Shown piece after piece: positions 1 to 11,900 of a DNA stretch of 64,000 nucleotides. Made by a program: the position numbers and the translations under genes. This stretch comes from Aestuariimicrobium kwangyangense DSM 21549 (GTDB lineage: Bacteria; Actinomycetota; Actinomycetes; Propionibacteriales; Propionibacteriaceae). Every line of letters starts with the position of its first letter. Within the stretch, counting starts at the first letter, position 1. Location of the stretch: assembly GCF_000421525.1 (NCBI RefSeq), contig NZ_ATXE01000003.1, positions 370,052-434,051 on the forward strand, in the 5' to 3' direction. Below the pieces are notes generated by a model. It searched no databases and was not told the DNA's origin. It saw only the letters and a list, made by a program, of their open reading frames with translations.

Positions 1-123
1 TACCCATCGAGCGTAGCGACTACGTGCTTTCGACGCGGGGGCGCCGTCGGCGACCCGCCGCAAATCACTCGCCGTCAGCGGAATTGCTTGTGCCGACAGC
101 GGACCTCGGGCTTGGCTTGCGCC

Positions 124-726
124 ATGACGACCAATGTGGAGATGTACTTCGACCCGATGTGCCCCTGGGCCTGGATGACCTCTCGCTGGCTGCTCGAGGT
201 GGAGCAGGTGCGCGAGGTGAACCTGACGTTCGGCGTGATGAGTCTTTCGGTGCTCAACGAGGGTCGCGACCTCGACCCCGACTACCAGGCGGCCATGCAG
301 CAGGGTTTCGTGGGCGTGCGCGCCGCGATCGGGGTGCGGGAGCTCCACGGCCAGCAGAAGTTGCGGGAGTTCTACACCGCCCTGGGTACTCGCTACCACC
401 TCGGCAAGGAGCCCCAGACCATCGACACGGTGCGAGCGGCCCTGGCCGAGGTGGGGGCGGACGAGTCGATCGCGGACCGGGCCACCACCGACGAGTGGGA
501 CGCCCTGCTGCGTGAGAGCCATGCGGCCGGGATGGAACCCGTGGGCAACGATGTCGGCACCCCCGTGGTCCACATCAACGGCAAGGCGCTGTTCGGACCC
601 GTCATCTCCCCGGCGCCCAAGGGCGAGGAGGCAGGGAACCTCTTCGACGGGGTCGAGAAGGTCACCGCCTACGACGGGTTCTACGAACTCAAGCGCTCGC
701 GGACCGTGGGCCCGATCTTCGACTGA
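124..726 (+). CDS. DsbA-fold mycothiol-linked oxidoreductase, Rv2466c family
   Basis: This 200-residue thioredoxin-fold protein closely resembles M. tuberculosis Rv2466c, a mycothiol-dependent nitroreductase/mycoredoxin-like DsbA protein of the cytosol. The family signature FDPxCPW-x-W-x-TSRW is at residues 9-20. The C-terminal half has the cis-Pro stretch GTPVVHING and the tail ELKRSRT. The active site reads C13-P14-W15-A16, so the resolving cysteine of the CPWC form is missing. I chose ATG at 124 because homology begins there; an in-frame TTG at 88 adds 12 unrelated residues. In M. tuberculosis this gene is next to rpiB and nei1. Here those lie 5.5 kb downstream, past other genes. The 3' end overlaps the convergent TDT transporter gene by 46 bp. 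Confidence 0.85.
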   Translation: MTTNVEMYFDPMCPWAWMTSRWLLEVEQVREVNLTFGVMSLSVLNEGRDLDPDYQAAMQQGFVGVRAAIGVRELHGQQKLREFYTALGTRYHLGKEPQTIDTVRAALAEVGADESIADRATTDEWDALLRESHAAGMEPVGNDVGTPVVHINGKALFGPVISPAPKGEEAGNLFDGVEKVTAYDGFYELKRSRTVGPIFD

Positions 727-1814
727 GCCCGCTGACGAGCCACCGCACGCCAGCTGCCGGTGGCCGCCAATGACCAGGTCGCCACCAGCACGAGGCAGCA
801 GGCGCGCGCGATGGTCTCCCATCCCATCAGGTGGGTCCCCAGCGAGAGAGTGCCGAGGGGGAAGGTCAGGGACCACCACGCCGGCGTGAAGGCCAGGCCC
901 CGGGCGAAGGCGCGCACCGTCGTCCAGATGGCCCAGACGACGAGCGGCGCACCGAGCACCAGCATCACCCACCCATAGGCGTGGGCGAGCCGGGCCACCG
1001 ACGACTCGCTGCCACCCACCACCCTCGCGATCGCCTGCGCGGCTGCCGTCGACTGACCGACGATGCCCAGCGGGATCCAACTGGTCGGGGCCGCCGACGT
1101 CGTCAGGGGAGTGCGTGCCCAGTGCTCGCGGTAGGCGAGGGCGAAGACGACCAACCCCAGACCCAGGGCGATCGCGAAGCAGCCGATCGACAGGGCCATG
1201 ATCAGGCTGCGAGCACCCGGAACGCGGCCGGCCAGTGCCGCCCCCGTGGTGGCCGACACCATGGGCGCCACCACCGGCAGGCCCCAACTGAAGGTGGCGG
1301 GGCGGCCGTGCAGCGACCCCTGCACGGCATGGACGACGAAGCCCAACGCCGCCGCGAGACCCAGCACGGTTCCAACCGTCCACAGCAGCGCATCGACCTG
1401 CAGACGCGGAGTGACCGTCACCGTCGCCGATCCGACTGACAGCACACCCATCGAAACCATGCCCCACGCCATGAACTGCGTGGGGTCGCCCACGCTCGTC
1501 CTCATCACCGAGGAGCTCCTGGCAGCACGGGCCACGAAGCCCGCGGACAGTCCGACCAGCAGCAGCCAGGCCGTCACCACCAGGGCGTGGGAGGTGTACC
1601 GGGCGAAGCCGTGCTGGCCGAACAAGGTGTGCAGCAAGGTGGCGAGGATGCCGGTGCCCATCACGGCTCCGAACCAGGCCGGTCCGGCCCCGGCCAGTGT
1701 CGGGACGGGTGCACCGTTCAGGGCGCGTGGGTTCTGGACACTGGGAAGTGTGGAGGTGGTCACGCTCCAAGACTGACCGCTGGCCTGGCCGGGCGGTAGG
1801 GGCGAACTCACCAT
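681..1814 (-). CDS. TDT family transporter (TehA / malate / sulfite-efflux type)
   Basis: The 377-residue product is an integral membrane protein with about ten hydrophobic segments. Near the N-terminus it has the TDT-family signature [18 protein letters not shown] (the first helix), and [11 protein letters not shown] opens the third. The family (tellurite-resistance/dicarboxylate transporter) includes TehA, Mae1 and the Ssu1 sulfite exporter, so the substrate cannot be read from sequence. ATG at 1814 was preferred over an upstream alternative at 1835. The gene is divergent from a LysR regulator whose start lies about 20 bp away, which suggests the two share a control region and that the regulator senses the transported anion or a related signal. 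The last 46 bp overlap the convergent DsbA-like gene. Confidence 0.8.
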   Translation of the reverse strand: MVSSPLPPGQASGQSWSVTTSTLPSVQNPRALNGAPVPTLAGAGPAWFGAVMGTGILATLLHTLFGQHGFARYTSHALVVTAWLLLVGLSAGFVARAARSSSVMRTSVGDPTQFMAWGMVSMGVLSVGSATVTVTPRLQVDALLWTVGTVLGLAAALGFVVHAVQGSLHGRPATFSWGLPVVAPMVSATTGAALAGRVPGARSLIMALSIGCFAIALGLGLVVFALAYREHWARTPLTTSAAPTSWIPLGIVGQSTAAAQAIARVVGGSESSVARLAHAYGWVMLVLGAPLVVWAIWTTVRAFARGLAFTPAWWSLTFPLGTLSLGTHLMGWETIARACCLVLVATWSLAATGSWRAVARQRAQSKIGPTVRERLSS

Positions 1815-1833
1815 GGAGGCATATCCTGTGCAC

Positions 1834-2715
1834 ATGGCACAGACGTGGCCCGACCTGATGGCCCTTGACCTGCTGGTGGCGGTCGCCGAACACGGGAGCG
1901 TCGGCGCTGCGGCTCGGTCACGCGGAACCGATCAGCCCAACGCCACCCGCTCCCTGGCCAGGCTCGAGCGTCGCCTGGGGTGCACCTTGCTCGAACGCGG
2001 TCCGCGTGGATCGAGCCTCACCCCCAGTGGTCTCATGGTGCTTGACCATGCCCGGGCGGCGCTCTCCGCGGTGCGCGCGCTCGTGGACGTGACCGCCGCG
2101 AACGGGTCGCCGTCGTCCGCCACGATCCGGGTGGGGGCGAGCCAGACGATCGCCGAGCACCTGCTCCCCACGTGGCTCGCCGCCCTGCGTCAACACCACC
2201 CTGAGATCTCTGTCGACGTGCACGTCCACAACAGCCACGACGTGGTGGCAGACCTGCGCGCAGGCCGCGTGACCCTCGGTTTCATCGAGGACCCCACGGT
2301 CCCCAGGGGTGTCAACAGCCTGGTCGTCGCCCACGACGAGATGGTGCTGGTGGTCGCCCCGCACCACGTCTGGGCCCGGCGACGTCGTCCGGTGTCGCTG
2401 GAGGAGTTGTCCGCGACCCCGCTGATCACCCGTGAATCGGGGTCGGGTACCCGCGTCGCGCTGGACGAGGCCGTCGGCGCCCCCGTGACTCCCTTCCTCG
2501 AGGTGGCCAGCAATGCCGCGGTGAGGGTCTCGGTGGCCTCGGGCGCGGCCCCGGCGGTGCTGAGTCGGCTCGCCGTGTCCGACGCCGTCTCGGCGGGCAC
2601 CCTGGTGGCGGTCCCGTTGGCGACGCGCATCAGGCGTCCGCTCCACGCCGTGTGGGCCGGAGCCCGACGGCTGCAGGGGCCCGCCGCCGAATTGCTCGCC
2701 ACTGCACACCCCTGA
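1834..2715 (+). CDS. LysR family transcriptional regulator
   Basis: The 293-residue protein has a LysR winged helix-turn-helix at residues 5-65 (ALDLLVAVAEHGSVGAAAR, then RLERRLGCTLLERGPRG). A periplasmic-binding-like effector domain follows from about residue 88. Position 1834 is supported by a TATCCT box at 1822-1827, six bases before ATG, which would give a leaderless transcript. An alternative GTG at 1828 sits 8 bases after GGAGG at 1815-1819, so the start is uncertain by two codons. It is divergent from the TDT transporter gene and probably controls it and itself; LysR proteins typically bind such short divergent regions. The ligand is unknown. Confidence 0.85.
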   Translation: MAQTWPDLMALDLLVAVAEHGSVGAAARSRGTDQPNATRSLARLERRLGCTLLERGPRGSSLTPSGLMVLDHARAALSAVRALVDVTAANGSPSSATIRVGASQTIAEHLLPTWLAALRQHHPEISVDVHVHNSHDVVADLRAGRVTLGFIEDPTVPRGVNSLVVAHDEMVLVVAPHHVWARRRRPVSLEELSATPLITRESGSGTRVALDEAVGAPVTPFLEVASNAAVRVSVASGAAPAVLSRLAVSDAVSAGTLVAVPLATRIRRPLHAVWAGARRLQGPAAELLATAHP

Positions 2716-4902
<2,187 letters not shown>

Positions 4903-4933
4903 AGGTCACGCCTGCACGGGTGCGGCAGCGTCC

Positions 4934-6196
4934 TCAGAAGTGCGAGTTGTTGAACGCCTGGTCGTCCACCTCGAAGAGGTCGTCGAGTCGGGCGATCGCC
5001 TCGGGCGTGCCGTGGACGCGCCCGGCTGCCGCCAGGGTGCTCGGCTCGACCACTCCGAAGTAGAGGCTGCCGAGTTCCTGCACGCCCAGGTGTGCGTCGG
5101 GTTCGTCATGGGTCCGCTCGACCGAGGCGGTGCCACCCTCGACCGTGATGCGGAACCGGCCAGCGGCGAAGCCGAGGTCGTCGGCCACGTCGATGACGAC
5201 GGTCCCGTCGTCGCGCCAACCCCTCACCGACAGCGCCCTGACCGGGTCGAGCACGCGGAGCCACGTGCAGTCCCGGTGGCCCTTGACCTCGAGTCGTCGC
5301 GAGTCGACCAGTGCCCACCGCAAGGGGGAGTGCGGGTTGGCGACCCGCCAGGTCACCTTGCGGACGAGGTCATGGTGTCCCAGGTGGTCCCACAGGGCGA
5401 GTTCTGCCTGCGGGGTGAGTGCGACCAGGTCATTGATCACCAGTTCGTGATCGGTCCAGTCCCCGTACTCGAAGGTGGCCATGCCATCCAGCTCGCCGGC
5501 CTGCGACCAGTGGGCGACGGTGCGCAACTTGCGGTTCTCGCCACCCTGGTCGTAGTCCCAGGCGCCCGAGAGCCGGTCGCGGTAGAAGAGCTGCCGGTCA
5601 TGGGCCCCGCGGGTGCGTTCGAGCGTCTTGCGGAACAGGGCATCCCGCTGGTCCATCACCCACTCCGATCGGGCGTCGACGATCTCGCAATGCCCGGTCG
5701 GCTGGTGTCGCAGGGCGAAGTCGTGGGTCACGTCCAGTTCCACGTGTTGGTGCAGCGACGAGACACCGAACCCGAAACGGCCGTAGATGACCGCCTCGGT
5801 GACCGTGAGCGAGGCGAAGGCGAGACCTCGCTCATGCGCCTCGGTCAGGTCGGCGGTCATCATCGTGCGCAGGATGCCGCGGCGGCGGTGACTGGCGCGC
5901 ACCGTCACGTCGGAGATCAGGTTGGCGGTCTCCAGGTGCCCTCCGCCGGTGTTCACGAGGGCGTCGTAGCTCATGAACGTACCCACGGGGCCGGGGTAGG
6001 CGCCTTCGGGGAGGTCGGAGCGGTAGACCCCCCGGGCCCGCATGCCCTGTCGGTGCGCCTCGGAGTTCCAACGCTTCAGCTGCTCGTCGGTGAGCGATTG
6101 GCCGTGGAATCCGAGCGCCACAGCCTGCAGCCACGCGATGTTCTCAGGAGTCGGATCGTCGGTGGTGGGCAGCGTGCGCAGTTCGAGGTCGCTCAT
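4934..6196 (-). CDS. Eis-type GNAT N-acetyltransferase with SCP2-like C-terminus
   Basis: The 420-residue protein matches the Eis family of multi-acetylating acetyltransferases (M. tuberculosis Eis acetylates aminoglycosides and protein lysines with acetyl-CoA). The first GNAT domain has the acetyl-CoA loop VRASHRRRGILRTMM and the catalytic-tyrosine region TVTEAVIYGRFGFG. A second GNAT-like domain follows, then an SCP2-like domain from about residue 310. The protein ends in a free phenylalanine (NNSHF), like Eis, where the C-terminal carboxylate is part of the active site. The start is ATG with a TAGCGT box seven bases upstream and no Shine-Dalgarno, so it is probably leaderless. It is divergent from rpiB across 65 bp. 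The natural substrate is unknown. Confidence 0.85.
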   Translation of the reverse strand: MSDLELRTLPTTDDPTPENIAWLQAVALGFHGQSLTDEQLKRWNSEAHRQGMRARGVYRSDLPEGAYPGPVGTFMSYDALVNTGGGHLETANLISDVTVRASHRRRGILRTMMTADLTEAHERGLAFASLTVTEAVIYGRFGFGVSSLHQHVELDVTHDFALRHQPTGHCEIVDARSEWVMDQRDALFRKTLERTRGAHDRQLFYRDRLSGAWDYDQGGENRKLRTVAHWSQAGELDGMATFEYGDWTDHELVINDLVALTPQAELALWDHLGHHDLVRKVTWRVANPHSPLRWALVDSRRLEVKGHRDCTWLRVLDPVRALSVRGWRDDGTVVIDVADDLGFAAGRFRITVEGGTASVERTHDEPDAHLGVQELGSLYFGVVEPSTLAAAGRVHGTPEAIARLDDLFEVDDQAFNNSHF

Positions 6197-6261
6197 GTCG
6201 AGGACGCTACCGAACCGGCAGCGGCCACGACAAAGGCAGATGAGGCTGCCAAACTGGACAC

Positions 6262-6723
6262 ATGCGCGTTCATCTGGCCACCGACCATGCCGCTTTCGAG
6301 CTCAAGCAGTACCTCGCCGAGAAACTGGCCGATGCCGGCTTCGAGGTCGTCGACCACGGCGCCGAGGTGCTCGACCCCCAGGACGACTACCCGCCCTTCA
6401 TCATCGCGGCGGCCGAGGCAGTGGCCGCCCAGCCCGGTGACCGCGGAATCGTCCTCGGTGGCTCCGGCAACGGCGAACTGATGGCCGCCAACAAGGTGAA
6501 GGGTGTGCGCTGCGCCTTCGCCAACACGGTGGAACTGGCCAGCCTCACCCGCCAGCACAATGACGCGAACTGCCTGGCCATCGGCGGACGTTTCACCCCG
6601 GAGGAACTGGCCCTCGAGATCGCCATCGCATTCCTGACCACCCCGTTCAGCTTCGAGGAGCGCCACCAGCGCCGCATCGACATGCTGACCACGTACGAGG
6701 TGACCGGCTCGATCGAGGCCTGA
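6262..6723 (+). CDS. rpiB: Ribose-5-phosphate isomerase B
   Basis: RpiB interconverts ribose 5-phosphate and ribulose 5-phosphate in the non-oxidative pentose phosphate pathway. The 153-residue length is standard. The N-terminal phosphate-binding stretch (LATDHAAFELK) and the loop LGGSGNGELMAANKV with the actinobacterial catalytic glutamate are present, as is NDANCLAIGGRF. It lacks the catalytic cysteine of the E. coli type, as expected for actinobacterial RpiB. A CAAACT box six bases before ATG, with no Shine-Dalgarno, suggests a leaderless message. The next gene (nei1) begins one base after the stop, so the two form an operon, the same order as M. tuberculosis Rv2465c-Rv2464c. Confidence 0.93.
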   Translation: MRVHLATDHAAFELKQYLAEKLADAGFEVVDHGAEVLDPQDDYPPFIIAAAEAVAAQPGDRGIVLGGSGNGELMAANKVKGVRCAFANTVELASLTRQHNDANCLAIGGRFTPEELALEIAIAFLTTPFSFEERHQRRIDMLTTYEVTGSIEA

Positions 6724-6724
6724 G

Positions 6725-7534
6725 GTGCCCGAGGGACACGTCATCCACCGTCTCGCTGACGCCCTGACGGCCGACTTCGGGGGACGCCCGGTGCGGGTGA
6801 GCAGCCCGCAGGGACGCTTCGCCGATGAGGCCTCCCACCTCGACGGGCACGACCTGGTCACCGCCGAAGCGTGGGGCAAGCACCTGTTCGTGAGCTTCGA
6901 CGTCCCCCTGCCCTCGGTCGTGCAGATCCACCTGGGACTGATCGGGAAGCTGATGATCGGCCCCGACCGGGCCCCCTGGGGACAGGTCCGACTGCGGATC
7001 AGCGACGGGACGACTGCGGCCGACCTGCGTGGCCCGCAGACGTGCCGACTGATCACCGTCGAGCAGCAGGCACTCGAGATCGCCAAGCTGGGGCCCGACC
7101 CGATCCGTCCCGACGCCGACCCCGAGCGGGGATGGTCGAGGCTGCATGCGTCGTCCCGGCCGATCGCCGCCCTGCTGATGGACCAGCAGGTCGCCGCCGG
7201 GGTCGGCAACATCTACCGCGCCGAGGTGCTGTACCGACACCGGATCGACCCGTACCTGCCCGGCAACCAGGTGCCGCACGAGATCTGGCGTGCCATCTGG
7301 GACGACCTGGTGGTGCTGATGGCCGACGGTGTGGCGATGGGACGGATCGACACGGTGACGGCTGACCACACCCCCGAGGCGATGGACCGACCTCCCCGAA
7401 TCGACCGGCACGGCGGCGAGGTGTACGTCTATCGAAGGGCCGGACTGCCCTGCCACGTGTGCGGCAGCGAGGTGCGCACCGAACCGCTCGCCGGACGCAA
7501 CCTCTACTGGTGCCCCACGTGTCAGCACCGCTGA
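6725..7534 (+). CDS. nei1: Fpg/Nei family DNA glycosylase-AP lyase, Nei1 type
   Basis: This is a 269-residue base-excision repair enzyme that removes oxidised pyrimidines and nicks at abasic sites. The initiator is followed directly by PEGH, giving the N-terminal catalytic proline and the catalytic glutamate at residue 3 after processing. SPQGRFAD and WGKHLF match mycobacterial Nei1. The helix-two-turn-helix GVGNIYRAEVLYR is at about residues 159-171. A C-terminal zinc finger is formed by C243, C246, C263 and C266. The GTG start is one base after the rpiB stop and the two genes are probably co-transcribed. The following gene starts inside its last codons. Confidence 0.93.
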   Translation: MPEGHVIHRLADALTADFGGRPVRVSSPQGRFADEASHLDGHDLVTAEAWGKHLFVSFDVPLPSVVQIHLGLIGKLMIGPDRAPWGQVRLRISDGTTAADLRGPQTCRLITVEQQALEIAKLGPDPIRPDADPERGWSRLHASSRPIAALLMDQQVAAGVGNIYRAEVLYRHRIDPYLPGNQVPHEIWRAIWDDLVVLMADGVAMGRIDTVTADHTPEAMDRPPRIDRHGGEVYVYRRAGLPCHVCGSEVRTEPLAGRNLYWCPTCQHR

Positions 7535-8859
7535 CCGAGTCGCTCGCCTGGGGTGGCAGCCGGGTGCATCCGGTCGGAGGGGGTCTGGTCGACCTGGTCG
7601 AGACCGGTGCCGATCGCGAGCGGGTCATCGCCCGTCGACTGGGCGTCCGTTTCGACGACAACTGGAGCTTGGTCGCCGAACTCGCCGTCGACGACGAACT
7701 GGAAACCGTCTGGCTGTCCGGTTCAGGTGAGGTGGCCACCGTGCGCTGGGTGGTCGGTGGACGATTGCGCCTGCGGGTCCGGGTGGTCGACGCCACCGGA
7801 GCGCCGCTGGGCCGTGCCACGGGCGATCCCATCGCGCTCCCCGGGATCCGGCTCGGTCTCGACCACGACTCGGTCGTGCAGCGGTGGGGTGGGGGAGCGC
7901 GAGCGTTCCTGCTGGTCAACCGCGGCACCGACTGTCTGGTCGTCCGGCAGGTCGCCGGATTCACCCTGACCGACGCAGAGCCCGGCCTCCCGCTGTTCCA
8001 GGCCGGCACCGCGAGCACCTGCGAGTGGGCGGTCGAGCGGGTCGACGCCCCGACCAGTCTCCTGCGGCACCTGCCCGCCTGGTGGCCCGACCGGCTGGTC
8101 AGGAGCGCCGGGGAGCCCGTGCTGCTGGGCGATGGCTCCGAGCTCCCCCCCTCGCCCGGAGCAACCCAACACGTCACCGTCCCCGAGGAACGCGGCGAGA
8201 CGGTCCTGACCGTGCTGACGCTGCCCGACCTGGACGACGTGCTCACCCGCGCCTTGACTGAGGCTGAGCAGTTGACGATCCCGACCGTGGTGCTGGCCCA
8301 GTCAGCACGTCAGTCGGGTCTGGCGAGACCATGGACGGACGACGACCTGCTCGGTGCCGTCGAGGAGGGCCTCGCACGCGGGTCGGTGAGGCCCCTGGCA
8401 CTCGCCGCTGCTGCCCGGGAACTCGCTCACACGGGCTCGGTCGGCCTGTCGGAGGCAATCATCGACGCCCTGCCGCGCTTGGCTTCGGCGCCGGGTTCCG
8501 AGGTTGCCCGGCTGCACGCGCTGATGGCCCTCTCGGTGGTGGGCCATCCTGCCCGGGGCCCGAGCCTGAGTGCGGGGGAGCCGGGACCGGAACTCGACCT
8601 GATCACAGGAAGGGCCACCCCCGGCGCGCTGCGGTTGTTGGCGCGGCTGGGCTCGGGCCTCCCCGGCGAGGTCGACGCCGACGCCTTGTCAGTGGCGGTC
8701 GCAGTGGCACTGGCCCCGTTGGTTCCCGAACAGGTCACCAGTCTCAACAGGTGGGTCGCGCCGGTGGCCGAGTGTGCCCGGCAGGCCACCGCCGCGTTGC
8801 TGGCGGCCGAGCCCTCGCCAGAGGTGATCGCATGGCTCATGCTCGGGCAGCCGTGGTGA
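7519..8859 (+). CDS. Uncharacterised protein downstream of nei1
   Basis: I do not recognise this 446-residue protein. The first ~230 residues are rich in alternating hydrophobic residues with Gly turns and look beta-rich (LRLRVRVVDATGAPLG, HDSVVQRWGGGARAFLLV). After about residue 240 the sequence becomes Ala/Leu-rich and helical, with short repeats resembling HEAT-like helices (SVRPLALAAAARELAHTG, SEVARLHALMALSVVG). There is no signal peptide and no clear membrane segment. GTG at 7519 overlaps the end of nei1 by 16 bases; it was chosen because upstream in-frame sequence is fully inside nei1 and has no family support. Close coupling to rpiB-nei1 suggests the same transcript. Confidence 0.65.
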   Translation: MSAPLTESLAWGGSRVHPVGGGLVDLVETGADRERVIARRLGVRFDDNWSLVAELAVDDELETVWLSGSGEVATVRWVVGGRLRLRVRVVDATGAPLGRATGDPIALPGIRLGLDHDSVVQRWGGGARAFLLVNRGTDCLVVRQVAGFTLTDAEPGLPLFQAGTASTCEWAVERVDAPTSLLRHLPAWWPDRLVRSAGEPVLLGDGSELPPSPGATQHVTVPEERGETVLTVLTLPDLDDVLTRALTEAEQLTIPTVVLAQSARQSGLARPWTDDDLLGAVEEGLARGSVRPLALAAAARELAHTGSVGLSEAIIDALPRLASAPGSEVARLHALMALSVVGHPARGPSLSAGEPGPELDLITGRATPGALRLLARLGSGLPGEVDADALSVAVAVALAPLVPEQVTSLNRWVAPVAECARQATAALLAAEPSPEVIAWLMLGQPW

Positions 8860-8910
8860 GCACTCGCGGGGCACCTCCGCAGTCATCGACCGCGTGACAT
8901 TCTGGACGGC

Positions 8911-11900
8911 GTGACTCCGCGCGACCGCTTCGCCCCCGTGTTCATCAGCCGCGTCTTCTTCGTCGGTGTGACGCTTCTGGTGCTGGACACCTTCTTCCGC
9001 CACACACCCTGGGTGCGGTTGCTGCTCTCGCTCTACTCCACCCTGCTGGTGCCGGTCGACGGCTCCGGACTGGGTGCGGCGGCCTTCCTGCTGGTCCTCG
9101 GGGTCGGGCTGATGAGGCGAAAGCGACTGGCGTGGTGGATCGCGGTCGGCTACCTGGGTCTGCTGTGGCTGGCCACGGCGGTCGCGCTGATCGGTGTCGC
9201 CGCCCTCCACCTCCCATCCTTCGACCGTCCTGAGCGCCACGACATCGAGACCATCCCCGAACTGGTGCTCAGCGCGGTCGCCCTGGGTGGCCTCCTGGTC
9301 GTGCTGATCGTGCGCCGGCGGGACTTCTCGGCACGTTCGGCCCGGGGCAACCTGCGCAAGGCAGGGCTGGTGCTGGCGGTGGGACTGGTCACCTCGGTGC
9401 TGATCGGCTGGGTGCTCACCTGGCTGAGCGGTGGCCAGGGGCGGCCCCGAAGCCGCCTGCTCGCCCTGCTCAGCCGGATGGCAACCGGGTCGACCCCGCA
9501 GGGCGCGATCCCGCCACCGTGGGTCGCCACCATCGTCGGTGCGTTGATCGCCGCCAGCTTCTTCCTGGCGCTGCAGACCCTGCTGCGCAGCCAACGGTCC
9601 CGCGCCACCCTGGCCCTGGACGACGAGATCGCCATCCGACAACTGTTGGCCCGGCACGGCGGCGACTCCCTGTCGTACTTCGCCACCCGCCGCGACAAGC
9701 AGGCGGTCTTCTCCCCTGACCGCAGTGCAGCCATCGCCTACCGGGTCGAGGTGGGGGTGTGCCTGGCCTCCGGCGACCCGATCGGTGCCGTCGAACACTG
9801 GCCCGCCGTCATGAAGGCCTTCGTCGAGGAGGCCCGCACCTTCGGGTGGACGCCGGCGGTCGTGGGTGCCTCATCCACCGCCGCGCAACGGTGGGAGGAG
9901 GCGGGCATGCGCATCATCCGGGTGGGGGACGAAGCGGTGCTGACCCCCTCCACCTTCGACCTCGAGAGCCGGGAGCTGCGTGGGGTTCGTCAGGCGGCCC
10001 ACCACCTGCAGCGTGAGGGGTGGACGGTGCGCGTACGTCGACACAGTCAGATCCCCAGCAGCGAACTGGGCCAGCTCTCCGACCTGGCCGACCAGTGGCG
10101 GGTCGGTGGTGAGGAACGCGGATTCTCGATGGCCCTGGGTCGGCTGGGGGATGACCTCGACGGTGACTGCCTCATGGTCGAGGCTCTCGCTCCTGCCGCC
10201 TCCGGTGGGTCTGCACGCACCATGGGACTGCTGTCGTTCGTGCCGTGGGGGCGAGACGGGGTCTCACTCGACCTGATGAGGCGATCGCCGCAGGCAGAGA
10301 ACGGCGTCAACGAGCTCATGGTGGTGGGCCTGATGCACCAGGCCCGCGATCAGGACATCGCTCGGGTGTCGCTCAACTTCGCCGTCTTCCGCACCGCTTT
10401 CGAGGAGGGAGTGCAACTGGGTGCGACACCGGTGCAGAGGTTCAAGCGGCGGATGCTGCTGGTGGCCTCCCGGTGGTTCCAACTGGAACAGCTCTACCGC
10501 TCGAACGTGAAGTACAGCCCCACGTGGTCACCCCGCTACCTGGCAGTCGAGGACACCGTCGACCTGGGTACGGTCGGCCTGGCCCTGGGGATCGCGGAGG
10601 GCTATGTCGATGCGCCCCGGATCCTTCGCCCTCTGCCGCTCCCGGCTCAACCCCGCATCCGCTTGTCGGAACATCCCGGGCTCGCTGCTGCACTCGAGCC
10701 GCCGGCTCCCGAACTGCCCCAGGTGAGGGTGTCCGACCAGGTCTCCCACCGGATGAGGACCCGGGCGGGGCTGCTCGACCGAGGAGTCGAGCCCTACCCG
10801 GCCTCGTTCGTCCCCGACGCCGCGACGACCGCGGTGGTGCTGGCCAATCGCGGCGCCCACGTCACGGTCGCCGGCCGGGTGCTCGCCATCCGTGACCACG
10901 GCGGGGTCGTCTTCATCCGGCTGCAGGACTGGTACGGCGAGGCGCAGGTGCTGCTCGACCGAGGCCGGCTGGGGCCCGAGCGGCTTCGGGAACTGGTGGC
11001 CGTGGTCAGTCTGGGCGACCACGTCGGGTTCAGTGGCGAGGTGGCGCCGTCGAAACGGGGGACCCCCTCGCTCCATGCCGACAGCTGGACGCTCACCGCG
11101 AAGGCCCTTCGCCCGCTGCCCGACAAGTACTCGGGCATCAGCGATGCCGAGACCAGGGTGCGCCAGCGCTACCTCGACTTGATCACCAACCAGGCTGCCC
11201 GCGACCAGTTGCGCGCCCGCTCCCACGCCCTGCGCGCCGTGCGCGAGACCCTGCAGAACCGGGGCTACCTCGAGGTCGAGACGCCCATTCTGCAGACCAT
11301 TCACGGTGGCGCCAACGCCCGGCCCTTCCGGACCCACATCAACGCCTATGACCTCGAGCTGTACCTGCGGATCGCCCCCGAGCTGTTCCTCAAGCGGTTG
11401 ATGGTGGGCGGCGTCGACCGCGTATTCGAGATCGGGCGCAACTTCCGCAACGAAGGCGCCGATGCCACCCACAACCCGGAGTTCACGATGCTCGAGGCCT
11501 ACCAGGCCTACGGCGACTACACCGTGATGCGTGGGCTCGCCGAGGAGATCATCGTCCAGGCCGCCCTGGCGGCCAACGGACACACCATCGTGCGCGGTAC
11601 CGATCACCACGGCGTGCGCCGTGAGGTCGACCTGTCGCAGCCCTGGCGGGTGATGACCGTCAACGACGCGCTGTCGATGGCCATCGGCGAGACCGTGACG
11701 GCTGACACCACCCAGCGAGAACTCGTCTCGCTGGCCGACAGGCTCGACATTCCGACCGCGCCCAGCTGGACGAGGGGTGAGGTCGTCCTCGAGTTGTACG
11801 AGCACCTCGTGGAACACAAGACGGTGGCGCCCACCTTCTACTGCGACTTCCCTGCCGACGTCTCGCCCCTGACCCGGGGCCATCGCGAGGACGACCGGTT

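Noticed and set aside
1..123. Sequence left of the first gene as part of another coding gene
   Set aside because: Short frames here lack motifs; the window edge prevents a decision, though pepN is a common neighbour in mycobacteria.
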